A DNA stretch of 58,835 nt from Nitrososphaerota archaeon (GCA_028867785.1 JAGWFS010000002.1:1-58835), one strand, 5' to 3'; counted from the stretch's first letter, positions 49,327 through 57,719 are shown. The notes: generated by a model from the letters alone, not told the origin. Translations and numbers: made by a program.

Positions 49327-50355
49327 ATGAAAAAGCTCGCAATTGCTTCAATAATAGTAATCCTGTCGGTGGCATCCATCTCTCTAGGGTATTCCTTTGA
49401 GGCATCCGCTCAAGAGTCATCGATACCTGCATGGATAAAAAAGACAGCACAGTGGTGGTCGCAAAATCAAACCAGTGATTCTGAATTCCTAGGTGCAATT
49501 CAATATCTGATTGATCATAACATACTGCATGGGCCTGTTTCCAATGCCTCTGAAGCGGGCAATGCCGCCTCTGGTGCGTCATCCCAAAACTCTCTTGTAG
49601 AAAAGATGAATGATCTACAAAGCAGATACGACACGCTCCAGTCAAAATACAATCTGTTGCTACAACAAGTAAAGAGTATAACGACGCAGCCTTCGCCCAC
49701 AGGCGAAAACACTGCTTCCATACTTGCCGTGGCAGTAAGGCCAGTCATAGCAAGTGACGGGTTTTTTGAAACTACATCCTACAAGGGCTCTATATTGAAA
49801 ATCACAGTAGAGATCCGAGAGGGATCTGGTCTTGTTCTAGTAAACACTGCAATTCCCACCGGCGTTGACTTTCAGTCTTCTGCGCGCACAGCGGTTATGG
49901 TGTCTCAAAATGTCACCGGCATAGACCTGTCAAAAAAAGATGTGATTTTTTCAATCAGCTCCGCAAATAACGATGACCTGCAAGCCGTTGACGGGGGAAG
50001 TGCAGGTGGAGCCATGACTGTACTGCTTATTTCAGACCTGCTTGGAAAACCCATTAACAGCCATGTGCTGATGACTGGTACGATACAACCGGATGGTATC
50101 ATAGGTCCAATAGGCGCGGCTTCAGACAAGGCAGACGCCGCAGGCCAATATGGCGCAAAGATATTCCTTGTGCCACAAGGGCAGGCTGTAGTATCTGTAC
50201 AAAACTGCAACGAAAAAAATGAAGGGCCCATAACGTATCAGACATGCACGATGGAGCAAAAGCCGCTCTCTCCTATGATGCAAAGCAAGTATGGGATGCA
50301 AGTAATCGAGATTAGTACAATACAAGACGCGCTCAAGTACTTTAATTCCACGTGA
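49327..50355 (+). CDS. Secreted Lon-like (S16) serine protease with Trp module
   Basis: A signal peptide (1-29) precedes one Trp module (33-67, IPAWIKKTAQWWSQNQTSD), a coiled-coil segment (about 88-118, EKMNDLQSRYDTLQSKYN) and a Lon-type proteolytic domain. The dyad is Ser225 in VDGGSAGGAM and Lys268 in GPIGAASDKADAA, 43 residues apart, the same spacing as in bacterial Lon. There is no AAA+ ATPase domain, so it cannot unfold substrates and may process flexible surface proteins. It matches the archaeal COG1750 kind. Substrates unknown; neighbouring stalk proteins are candidates. Confidence 0.88.
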   Translation: MKKLAIASIIVILSVASISLGYSFEASAQESSIPAWIKKTAQWWSQNQTSDSEFLGAIQYLIDHNILHGPVSNASEAGNAASGASSQNSLVEKMNDLQSRYDTLQSKYNLLLQQVKSITTQPSPTGENTASILAVAVRPVIASDGFFETTSYKGSILKITVEIREGSGLVLVNTAIPTGVDFQSSARTAVMVSQNVTGIDLSKKDVIFSISSANNDDLQAVDGGSAGGAMTVLLISDLLGKPINSHVLMTGTIQPDGIIGPIGAASDKADAAGQYGAKIFLVPQGQAVVSVQNCNEKNEGPITYQTCTMEQKPLSPMMQSKYGMQVIEISTIQDALKYFNST

Positions 50356-50476
50356 TCTTAGTGCAACCGGTTGCAATTATGGAATCAAGTTTATCTTTAT
50401 GGTTGCATTAATTTAGTATGATACGATCAGAACATCTCAAAACCAACACAATGATGCAAAAGTACCAGAGCCTCTA

Positions 50477-50749
50477 TTGAAGATACTGTCTGAAAAAAGC
50501 ATCATTCGCATCCTGCAGTCAGCTACCTCGTCCAAAAACGCATTTGATTTAAGCAGGGAGTGTGATGTGTCCCTGACAACTGTATACCGTCAGATTAAAA
50601 AGCTAAATGACAAAAAATTATTGATAGTATCAGGCTCAATAGACAGTGGCGGGAAAAAACACTTTACCTTCAAGAGCAAGAGCAACGTTTACTGCAAATG
50701 TGCTTGCTCTAACATAGACATATCTCCGTTCATAAAATTAAAAGACTAG
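50477..50749 (+). CDS. Winged-helix/HTH regulator
   Basis: The 90-residue protein has a clear HTH (KNAFDLSRECDVSLTTVYRQ, IKKLNDKKLLIVSGS) followed by a wing, as in archaeal ArsR/MarR-like regulators. The C-terminus has three Cys (YCKCACSN) that might sense metal or redox. The TTG at 50477 is the only suitable start codon, since the upstream frame has no ATG or GTG. Targets unknown. Confidence 0.75.
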   Translation: MKILSEKSIIRILQSATSSKNAFDLSRECDVSLTTVYRQIKKLNDKKLLIVSGSIDSGGKKHFTFKSKSNVYCKCACSNIDISPFIKLKD

Positions 50750-50820
50750 ATTCGAGGCCGGCCTTTCTGCTGCCGTATGCAGTATAGTTTCTTATTAGGT
50801 GGAATTTTTGTAGATGTTAT

Positions 50821-51390
50821 TTGGCAAGCTTGCATATCTTGAGGGGTTTGATAATTGCACTAGTCGGTGTGTCTTTGCTCACTGTAGGTGCTAGCATATT
50901 TGACAGATCCTATGCCGTAGTTGAATCTGTAATGGGGGATAAACAAGATATTGTCAAAGGAAAAGTTTTATCACAAGGACAATCCGTCAACTCTACAATT
51001 CCATGGGATCAGCTTGCAACGCATAGCATCCTGATAGTAAACTCTAGCCCTACCTCTGCTCGGATTAAATTGCAGGTCACTGAACCAACTGGTGGAACAT
51101 TCGAGAAAGAAAGCAAAAATGGTTTCATATATCATATTATAGGAAAAAGCACGCAAAACCAAGGAAATTATTATTTCAGAGTGCTAAATCTCGGCGGTGA
51201 ACCGGCCAGCATTAACGTGGTCCTAGGAGAGGATCCGTATCTAAGCGGCAAGTGTAATTCTGATGACCGGGTGATGTGTTATGCTATACCTGCGTCTATT
51301 GGCATTGTCATAGCTGGCATGCTTGCACTAATAATAGGCTCGCTAATTGCTATAAATGACCTGAGTAAAAGGAAAAAACATCTTACCTAG
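50821..51390 (+). CDS. Two-helix membrane protein with outer beta domain
   Basis: From a TTG start, an N-terminal helix (GLIIALVGVSLLTVGASIF) and a C-terminal helix (IPASIGIVIAGMLALIIGSL) enclose an outer domain of about 110 residues with beta-sandwich character (NSTIPWDQLATHSILIVNSS, GNYYFRVLNLGGEPASINVV). It has a Cys pair (GKCNSDDRVMCY) just before the second helix. I do not recognise the family. Confidence 0.65.
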   Translation: MASLHILRGLIIALVGVSLLTVGASIFDRSYAVVESVMGDKQDIVKGKVLSQGQSVNSTIPWDQLATHSILIVNSSPTSARIKLQVTEPTGGTFEKESKNGFIYHIIGKSTQNQGNYYFRVLNLGGEPASINVVLGEDPYLSGKCNSDDRVMCYAIPASIGIVIAGMLALIIGSLIAINDLSKRKKHLT

Positions 51391-51408
51391 GCGCATTAGT
51401 CTTACGAT

Positions 51409-52287
51409 TCATTGCACCCTGATGATGCCGTTACTAATGAGATACTGGATACCCTTTACAAAATCGCCGTCAGATATCTCCCCATTTGCCCACCATCCTG
51501 CAGAAGTTTTTATCCATGATGGAATCTGCTGCGATTGACCTGTACTGTTAGTGGCTGGAACAGTCATGATTCCTTTTTCTATCAAATATTTTATGCCGTT
51601 CATAAAGTTCTGATCATCAATTGTTCCATCCGACCACCACTTGGCATTGTTTTTGACCCACGGCGGGATGTGTACGTCTGTAGGCCGGGGGCCTACGTAA
51701 AACGTATACGCTGATTTCTCAAACTCTGCAGCATTTTGTAAAAATCCAGTGCGTGATGAAACAAGAACAAGAAAATACTGCCTGCCGTCGTCTAGCCAGA
51801 AGGAGAATTCCTCTATGACCGGAGTGTTTTGCGCAGTATTATTTTCTGCGGCAACTGCCTGGATGACAAACCCGTCTGAGAACCGCTCGATGTTTTTTTG
51901 ATATATTGTATATTTTGAACTATCAAACAACTTTGCAATTGACATGTCAAGAATTTGAGAATCAGGTGTCAATAACACTGAATAAGATATGGGCCTGCCT
52001 TGGTAATAATAAATTGCAAATGTTGCCTCCCTGTCTGGATTTTCATTTGCGAATACCGCCAGTGTCGTATCTGGCGTGCTATCCTGGTTTGTGGGAATCC
52101 AGCCGTGCGGAGGCAGTATGGAAAAGTTGTATGTGGGATTGCTATACGTGTTGGTTTGAATATTTACGGAATTGAACATTGGAGATGTGGGACCTGTCGA
52201 TATTGTCATATTTTGGTCAGCCCACGCATGGCTAGTCAAAAAAGTAAAACTCAATCCTATCAGAACAGAATAAAAAACCAGTTTCAA
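51409..52287 (-). CDS. Secreted PsbP-like-fold protein with two Trp modules
   Basis: A signal peptide (1-23) leads to a domain of about 150 residues with the look of a PsbP / Mog1-type fold (NFSILPPHGWIPTNQD, AIYYYQGRPISYSVLL, FLVLVSSRTGFLQNAAEFEK). The C-terminus has two Trp modules (206-244, IPPWVKNNAKWWSDGTIDD; 254-292, IPSWIKTSAGWWANGEISD) that match those in the cupredoxin at 13281. No anchor is present, so the modules may provide attachment. Role unknown. Confidence 0.78.
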   Translation of the reverse strand: MKLVFYSVLIGLSFTFLTSHAWADQNMTISTGPTSPMFNSVNIQTNTYSNPTYNFSILPPHGWIPTNQDSTPDTTLAVFANENPDREATFAIYYYQGRPISYSVLLTPDSQILDMSIAKLFDSSKYTIYQKNIERFSDGFVIQAVAAENNTAQNTPVIEEFSFWLDDGRQYFLVLVSSRTGFLQNAAEFEKSAYTFYVGPRPTDVHIPPWVKNNAKWWSDGTIDDQNFMNGIKYLIEKGIMTVPATNSTGQSQQIPSWIKTSAGWWANGEISDGDFVKGIQYLISNGIIRVQ

Positions 52288-52409
52288 TTTAATATGATCT
52301 CTTAAAATCTGTTATAAGAAGTATATCACTGCATTATCGCCTCTGATTAATCCAAGTCTGTTTGAAATATTGGACAGATTTTTATTTCATCTTGCCACAG
52401 GTATCTTTT

Positions 52410-53615
52410 GTGCTAAAGTACACCTTGTTGTTATTGTTTTTTGTTCCCGCCCAGTCGTTTGCCTTTACATCGGGGCAAAATGCTACTCTGGTCATAGGTC
52501 ACAATGATTTTGACACTGGCGGAACAATACATGATAGCGTTACTGCCAACGTCCTGTACTCTCCTGACGGAATAGCGTTTGACAACTCAGGGAACCTATG
52601 GGTTGCAGACACTGGCTTTAATCGTCTGTTAATGTTTGCTCCTCCATTTGTGAACGGTGAGAGCGCGACACTTGTAATTGGACAGGCAAATTTTACTTCT
52701 ACAGGCGCCGCACTGTCTCCAACGGGCCTTGACCAGCCATATGGCATGGCATTTGATAATGATGGAAACATGTGGGTCGCCGACACTAACAACAACCGCA
52801 TAGTGGAATACAAGGAGCCCTTTACAACAGGCGAAGCCTCATCCATTGTTATAGGATCTCCAAGCTTTGACAAGGGTGTGTATCCTACTACTGCAAATTC
52901 ACTTGCGGCGCCATATGGTGTAGCGTTTGACAAGTCCGGTGATCTGTGGGCCGTGGATTACTATGACAACAGGATACTGGAATACAGACCTCCGTTCAAA
53001 AACCTCATGAATGCGTCTCTTGTAATTGGACAATCTGATTTTACAAGCAATTCTGACGGCTCGACACAAGACAGAACGAATCTGCCAAGTTCAATAACGT
53101 TTGACAACACGGGAAACTTGTGGGTAACTGACAGCCTGAACAACAGGGTATTGGAGTTTTCCAAGCCATTTTCCAACGATGAATCTGCATCTTTGGTAGT
53201 AGGGCAAAGCAACTTTACAAGCAATCTTGCAGGAATCACCAATGAATCCCTGAACACTCCATACGGTATATCCTTTGACAAATCAGGAGACCTGTGGGTT
53301 ACTGATGGAAATAATGCAAGGGTTCTGGAATACACAGGACCATTTAGCAACGGGATGGCCGCATCGACAGTTCTGGGACAGACTGATTTTGTTGGCATGC
53401 ACATCGGAACATCATCTAACATGCTGGCCGAACCTTATGACGTGAAGATGGACAGAGCAGGAAATCTCTGGGTGGCAGACACCGACAATAACAGAATACT
53501 GGAGTTTGCCACCACTGTGGTTCCAGAGTTTGGACCTGCTGTATTGATGACGCTTGGAGCGTCAGTCGTATTATCAGTATTTGTCTCGGCAAGGGCCAAA
53601 CTGAATTTGCCATAA
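52410..53615 (+). CDS. NHL-repeat surface protein with PEFG tail
   Basis: I chose GTG 52410 because it begins a compact signal peptide (LKYTLLLLFFVPAQSFAF); the frame opens at 52362. Five to six repeats of about 58 residues follow, each with a core such as GIAFDNSGNLWVADTGFNR and a linker such as GESATLVIGQANFTS. They form a beta-propeller of the NHL type, a protein- or ligand-binding disc. The end has VPEFG, a hydrophobic helix and KLNLP. It is displayed by the PEFG route. Confidence 0.85.
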   Translation: MLKYTLLLLFFVPAQSFAFTSGQNATLVIGHNDFDTGGTIHDSVTANVLYSPDGIAFDNSGNLWVADTGFNRLLMFAPPFVNGESATLVIGQANFTSTGAALSPTGLDQPYGMAFDNDGNMWVADTNNNRIVEYKEPFTTGEASSIVIGSPSFDKGVYPTTANSLAAPYGVAFDKSGDLWAVDYYDNRILEYRPPFKNLMNASLVIGQSDFTSNSDGSTQDRTNLPSSITFDNTGNLWVTDSLNNRVLEFSKPFSNDESASLVVGQSNFTSNLAGITNESLNTPYGISFDKSGDLWVTDGNNARVLEYTGPFSNGMAASTVLGQTDFVGMHIGTSSNMLAEPYDVKMDRAGNLWVADTDNNRILEFATTVVPEFGPAVLMTLGASVVLSVFVSARAKLNLP

Positions 53616-53699
53616 ATCCTGATATACAATTTGCTTGCAATCAATTGCAATCTAATGCTATCCTCTTAATAACAAACGGTCATCATCTGCACGTAGAAG

Positions 53700-53750
53700 C
53701 TGTAGGGGAGTTGGAGATACAACAACCCCATCCGTCCGACTTTCCTACAG
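53700..53750. other. Folded element at a gene 3 prime end
   Basis: CTGTAGG (53700-53706) pairs with CCTACAG (53744-53750). Inside, GGGG and GTTG can pair with CCCC and CAAC around a short loop (53704-53730). The element lies two bases beyond the stop of the membrane gene at 53753 on the minus strand and about 85 bases beyond the NHL gene. It may be a shared 3 prime end or a small RNA; an H/ACA-type RNA was considered but the trailing ACA is not well placed. Confidence 0.35.
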
Positions 53751-53752
53751 TT

Positions 53753-54316
53753 TCATTCTATTGATAAAAATCTGTTCTGGTTAGACGGTGTCTTGCGCGA
53801 TCTTATGAGTCTGACAAGATGGGCTGCTCCGATAAACGGCCAGGCTAATGCCATGAAAACAAAGATCCACCATACCTGCATACCTGCGCCAAAATTATTT
53901 ACAAGCGTGTTTAGAGGAAACAAGTATTGGTATGCACTGTCTGGAACGTATGGTCCAAGCACATACATGATGGAATTTTGAAACACGTGCCAGCCGACAA
54001 ATAAAGTGACAAACAAGAAAACTGTCTTTTTGCCTATGTATTTTTCAAATCCTTTCCTTTCCAGTCTCCCAAGTCGCTCGTCCAATGTTCTAATCTCGTC
54101 TTGCAGCGTACTAATTGCCTGCTCTGCGTGTCTCTGCAGAGATTCCGTGTCTTGTGGACCAAGATACAGAGGTATGATGCCTTCGAGATATTTTTGATCC
54201 GAGAGGGGTAAGGCCTTGCCCTTGATCAGCAACTCTAACATGTATTCTAGTCTCCCCCTGTCCCCCCTGCCAAGCAAGATGATCTGTTGAATGGAATTTA
54301 CTATGTTTTCAGACAA
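53753..54316 (-). CDS. Membrane protein with cytoplasmic coiled coil
   Basis: The N-terminal 90 residues are soluble and helical, ending in a coiled coil (QAISTLQDEIRTLDERLGRL). Two membrane helices follow (KTVFLFVTLFVGWHVFQNSI and MQVWWIFVFMALAWPFIGAA) and then a basic tail. It could tether a cytoplasmic partner. No recognised domain. Confidence 0.65.
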   Translation of the reverse strand: MSENIVNSIQQIILLGRGDRGRLEYMLELLIKGKALPLSDQKYLEGIIPLYLGPQDTESLQRHAEQAISTLQDEIRTLDERLGRLERKGFEKYIGKKTVFLFVTLFVGWHVFQNSIMYVLGPYVPDSAYQYLFPLNTLVNNFGAGMQVWWIFVFMALAWPFIGAAHLVRLIRSRKTPSNQNRFLSIE

Positions 54317-54357
54317 TATGGGATGTGCATCCTAGCCCAGATAAAAGCGATGGGATG

Positions 54358-54504
54358 TCACTGCAACGACTTGAATTTTTTGATTGCCTCTCTTGCTAGA
54401 TCTTCTTGGGAACCCTTTGATATCTTGGTAGGGTCTTCAGAGGCCAATGCTTTGTTGTACTCGTCTTCCGTGTTTGATCTCATCTTCTTTTTCTCTTCTG
54501 GCAT
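54358..54504 (-). CDS. Small Lys/Glu-rich protein, 48 aa
   Basis: The frame (MPEEKKKMRSNTEDEYNKAL, ending in a LAREAIKKFKSLQ helix) encodes a highly charged helical peptide. It lies between the HD-like gene and the coiled-coil membrane gene, all on the minus strand. Function unknown. Confidence 0.5.
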   Translation of the reverse strand: MPEEKKKMRSNTEDEYNKALASEDPTKISKGSQEDLAREAIKKFKSLQ

Positions 54505-54565
54505 TGGTGATGTTAGGGAAAACCCGGTTGATATCTCTTCTGATGCAATAGATTATTTTTGTGTG

Positions 54566-55117
54566 TCACAGCGTCATGACTCGTTGACCATGCGACAAAA
54601 CAGTATCGTTTATCCCGTTGATGATATTTTCAATACCTGGATACCGCGTCTTGGCTTTGGATAGTTCAGGCCTCAGTATGCCGAGGCAGTGCATCTCTTT
54701 TTTTACCTGCCTTGTTCTTCTGGTCTTTGACCACGTGGTGTTTTTCAAATCTTTGAAACACGTAGATATGTCGCAAAGCTTTATCATTTTTGCCTCGAGG
54801 GGAGATTCCTTTAACTGCCTGACATGTTGTCTGTCTATCTGATCCTTTGGTAGGTTGCTGTCTCTTGACAATGCAAGAACAAGAACTGATATCTTGCTGC
54901 CAAATCTTTTGTCAATCTCGTCAAATGTGGCCCTGGAATCATCAATCATTTCATACAGCCAAGCTGCTGCGAGCACCTCGGGGTCTGATATTCCGAGACT
55001 TTTGAGTCTTGTCACGACTCCTTTTAGGTGGTCCAGATGCAAAATGCCGTCCTTTCTTGCAATGCCCAAATACCTTTCTTTAGCAAATGCCTCCGCAGAT
55101 TCTACTGTTTGCGTCAT
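54566..55117 (-). CDS. Degenerate HD-fold protein
   Basis: The protein aligns with RelA/SpoT HD domains: LHLDHLKGVVTRLKSLGISD (His), AAAWLYEMIDDSRATFDEID and AKMIKLCDISTCFKDL. The central HD pair that binds metal is replaced by Tyr-Glu (WLYEMIDD), so catalysis is unlikely and a binding role is more plausible. It overlaps the 85-residue coiled-coil gene upstream by four bases, suggesting the products act together. An intact HD protein is encoded at 41526. Confidence 0.72.
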   Translation of the reverse strand: MTQTVESAEAFAKERYLGIARKDGILHLDHLKGVVTRLKSLGISDPEVLAAAWLYEMIDDSRATFDEIDKRFGSKISVLVLALSRDSNLPKDQIDRQHVRQLKESPLEAKMIKLCDISTCFKDLKNTTWSKTRRTRQVKKEMHCLGILRPELSKAKTRYPGIENIINGINDTVLSHGQRVMTL

Positions 55118-55371
55118 TGTTCTGTTTCTTCCAGCTCATCGCAGAGCCTCTTGTAGTTTCCAACCAGATCCTTGAAAGAAGAAAACGTCGCAACAATGTT
55201 TTTCTGTGCAAGCTCAAAACGCATGGTCTTTTCTACCAGATATGAGGGATCTTTCGGGTCAAGGCCTGTCTCCTCCCATATGTTCTCGGTATCACTCATC
55301 ATTTTTTGGAGCTGGCGCTCGCCTCTGCTTATCTTTTCCTTCAATTGTTTTATCTGTACTGGATCAGCCAA
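55114..55371 (-). CDS. Coiled-coil protein, 85 aa
   Basis: The product is almost fully helical (MADPVQIKQLKEKISRGERQ, then LAQKNIVATFSSFKDLVGNY) with heptad-like spacing, one Cys, no membrane segment. Its stop overlaps the start of the degenerate HD gene. It may be a partner subunit. No family recognised. Confidence 0.6.
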   Translation of the reverse strand: MADPVQIKQLKEKISRGERQLQKMMSDTENIWEETGLDPKDPSYLVEKTMRFELAQKNIVATFSSFKDLVGNYKRLCDELEETEQ

Positions 55372-55533
55372 TTTCTATATCAGGTGCAAAAAAGAGCTAT
55401 AATAACCTGAATCAACAAATGTTATCGTTTCATCCTGAAACTTTTGTTATTGATTGTTCGGCAGTACAATGCCGCGTTCTCTTTCGATCAATTTTCCAGC
55501 AAAGGAAAAATACAAGTCAATGTCAAACCTGTT

Positions 55534-56037
55534 GTGCGCTTGAAACCATGCTTGATCTTGGCTGTAATGGTTATTTCTTTGACAAGCATTCCGTCTTTTG
55601 CTCAATCAATGAATGTCTATACCGTGAAAAACCCTCAGGGCGGGCAGTCTTATACTATAAACTACAGCATAACGGGAGCAGTAATAAACGACATTCAGGT
55701 CAGCACCAGAGAAACCTCTCTTATAATATTGATGAATTCGACAAATGATGGGAACTTGGTAGTTGACCTGCCAAGAAACCTGATAGATGCAAAGCAAGGT
55801 ACAAGCGACGATCAGTTCATAGTGCTTGTGGATGACACCTATGCCAGCTTCCATGAAACCAAGACCGATACTGACAGAACTCTTTCTATTGCATTTGCCG
55901 GCGGGACAGAAAGAATCGAGATAATAGGCACTCAGGTTCTGCCAGAGTTTGGTCCAATGCCTCTTGCCATCCTGGCACTATCTGTTGTATCGATAATTGC
56001 AATCTCTGCAAAGTCTAGATTCAGATTTAATCTATAA
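55534..56037 (+). CDS. PEFG-tailed surface protein, short paralogue 3
   Basis: I chose GTG 55534 (or TTG 55540) because it begins the signal peptide (RLKPCLILAVMVISLTSIPS); the frame opens at 55444. Only one beta domain remains, matching the second domain of the proteins at 17966 and 31955 (YTINYSITGAVINDIQ, DRTLSIAFAGGTERIEIIG). The end is LPEFG, a membrane helix and a basic RFRFNL tail. It lacks the Ig-like first domain. Confidence 0.75.
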   Translation: MRLKPCLILAVMVISLTSIPSFAQSMNVYTVKNPQGGQSYTINYSITGAVINDIQVSTRETSLIILMNSTNDGNLVVDLPRNLIDAKQGTSDDQFIVLVDDTYASFHETKTDTDRTLSIAFAGGTERIEIIGTQVLPEFGPMPLAILALSVVSIIAISAKSRFRFNL

Positions 56038-56053
56038 ACTCCAACTGCTCTGC

Positions 56054-56347
56054 TTAGCTAAAACCTGCTCCGAACTCGTCACCGTGTTGAAGCGGGTCTA
56101 TAGAGTCAGAATTCTTCAGTTTCAAATACAAAAACGCCTCATTGACTAGCTGTACTGCAGGCTCGCCCTCAATGTGGAAATACTCCCTTGCAAAATTGTA
56201 GTATTTCTCAAGTTTTGTCAAATCCTGTTCGTCAAGGGAGATCATATCATCTGAAATCATTGTAGCAATTTTTTCAATCTGAGAATTGTATTCTTCACTC
56301 AATACAGTATGAACTAAAAGTCTGGCTTTTAAGTGATTGTAAACCAT
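56054..56347 (-). CDS. Small soluble helical protein, 97 aa
   Basis: The product is helical and acidic (LVHTVLSEEYNSQIEKIATM, then LTKLEKYYNFAREYFHIEGE). No Cys, membrane segment or known domain is seen. It is followed on the same strand by nothing obvious and shares the strand with the small acidic gene upstream. Confidence 0.6.
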   Translation of the reverse strand: MVYNHLKARLLVHTVLSEEYNSQIEKIATMISDDMISLDEQDLTKLEKYYNFAREYFHIEGEPAVQLVNEAFLYLKLKNSDSIDPLQHGDEFGAGFS

Positions 56348-56385
56348 TTCTTCATCTCAGGATTATTTGCGATATTTTTTGCTAG

Positions 56386-56541
56386 TTAACTCTTGTCCAG
56401 ATCTTCTTCATATTCTTCATCGAGATATTCTGTCTGCTCTTCTCCGTTCTCTGGGGTCTCGTCAAGGAACTCTTCTTTTAACTCTCTCTGTCTGGCCGTC
56501 ACATGAGAAATTACAAAACATGGTACATGAACATTGTGCAT
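56386..56541 (-). CDS. Small acidic protein, 51 aa
   Basis: ATG 56541 gives MHNVHVPCFVISHVTARQRE, then a strongly acidic tail with many Glu and Asp (EEQTEYLDEEYEEDLDKS). A GTG within the frame (56502) could also start a 38-residue version. It lies between DUF488 and the 97-residue gene on the same strand. Function unknown; the acidic tail suggests binding to a basic partner. Confidence 0.45.
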   Translation of the reverse strand: MHNVHVPCFVISHVTARQRELKEEFLDETPENGEEQTEYLDEEYEEDLDKS

Positions 56542-56567
56542 TTTATGGCATGACATGTGAAAAATGA

Positions 56568-56918
56568 TTATTTCCGCATGTATTCTAGAAGAAACACTGC
56601 GTTGTTATGCCCTGTGTCTTTTGCAGCATAGACAAGCGTTATCTTTTTCTTTTCTCTTTCTAACGACTTGATCTTTGAAACAAAATCCTTTTTCTTTTCT
56701 AGTTCCGCACCGTATTTTCTTTTAAACTCTGTCCATTTTTTTGGATCATGTGAAAACCACTTTCTGAGTGCATCGCTTGGTGCCACCTCCTTGATCCAAA
56801 TGTCTATGCGCGCAGACTCTTTTGATAGGCCGCGAGGCCAAAGCCTGTCTACCAGTATCCTGAGCCCGTCTTGACCAGATGCAGGCTCATAAGCTCTCTT
56901 TATGCCAATCAAGGACAT
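56568..56918 (-). CDS. DUF488 family protein
   Basis: The 116-residue protein has the DUF488 landmarks: [54 protein letters not shown] and [19 protein letters not shown]. The family (YeaO-like) is widespread and its reaction is not established. It begins where the hydrolase gene ends, with no gap, so the two are co-transcribed. Confidence 0.9.
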   Translation of the reverse strand: MSLIGIKRAYEPASGQDGLRILVDRLWPRGLSKESARIDIWIKEVAPSDALRKWFSHDPKKWTEFKRKYGAELEKKKDFVSKIKSLEREKKKITLVYAAKDTGHNNAVFLLEYMRK

Positions 56919-57719
56919 CTAGGATTTGTCTTGCTTGGTTAAAAAGTCGAGCACGAGTTTTGAAAATTCAGAGGGTCTTTCTTCGTATGGTATGTGACCG
57001 CATCCTTCCATTATGGCAACCTGGCAGTCTGAAATTGATGATGCAAAATCCTTCGAGTATTCCACGGGAATCATTTTGTCTCCACTCCCCCATACCAGCA
57101 ATGCGGGAACTCTGATCAAGTGCAGCTTGTCGGTTATGGCAGGAGCATTTTTCATACCCAAAAGCGTGGACAAAAAGACCGTTCTTGCATTGGGGTTTGA
57201 CATGTTTGCAATAAAGTTCTCAACAGACTGGTCGCTAATCTCCATGTCACCGCCTATCATCATCTGGTATGCCGTTCTGACAGACTCGCGAGTTGGATGC
57301 AATGCAGCCATCGTATATGCGTCAAGCACGGGGGTAGATTTTTTCATGACTCCTGCAGGCGACACCATTATGATTTTTTTGATTCGAAAATTCTGCGTGG
57401 CCGCACACTCTGCCACAATCTCGCCTCCAAGGGACGTCCCAATCATGGCGACATCATGAAGAGAAAGCGTATCTAACAGTCCAAGAATAGTTTCCCTGAA
57501 AAGATCCGGGGTATAATCCACCCGTGGCTTGTCGCTCTTGCCATATCCTATCAAGTCTGGTGCGATGACACGGTATCCCTTGCTCAAAAATGGGACCGTA
57601 GCAAGCCACCTTTCTGCCATGCCACCGAGTCCATGCAACAAAACAATGGCATCTTTTGAATCCCCATGTTCGAGATATCTTATTTTATTTCCATTTACCA
57701 AGACGTGATTTTCTTGCAT
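56919..57719 (-). CDS. Alpha/beta hydrolase
   Basis: The catalytic set is visible: oxyanion region LLHGLGG (28-34), nucleophile Ser96 in IGTSLGGEI, Asp in WGSGDKMIPVEYS and His in GCGHIPYEERP. The cap region between is typical of MhpC-like hydrolases. Substrate unknown. The neighbouring polyhydroxyalkanoate genes make a depolymerase or acyl-ester hydrolase role thinkable but unproven. No signal peptide, so cytoplasmic. Confidence 0.85.
   Translation of the reverse strand: MQENHVLVNGNKIRYLEHGDSKDAIVLLHGLGGMAERWLATVPFLSKGYRVIAPDLIGYGKSDKPRVDYTPDLFRETILGLLDTLSLHDVAMIGTSLGGEIVAECAATQNFRIKKIIMVSPAGVMKKSTPVLDAYTMAALHPTRESVRTAYQMMIGGDMEISDQSVENFIANMSNPNARTVFLSTLLGMKNAPAITDKLHLIRVPALLVWGSGDKMIPVEYSKDFASSISDCQVAIMEGCGHIPYEERPSEFSKLVLDFLTKQDKS

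Noticed and set aside
53700-53750. H/ACA guide RNA
   Set aside because: A stem and inner hairpin exist, but no ACA lies three bases beyond the stem and no kink-turn could be identified.
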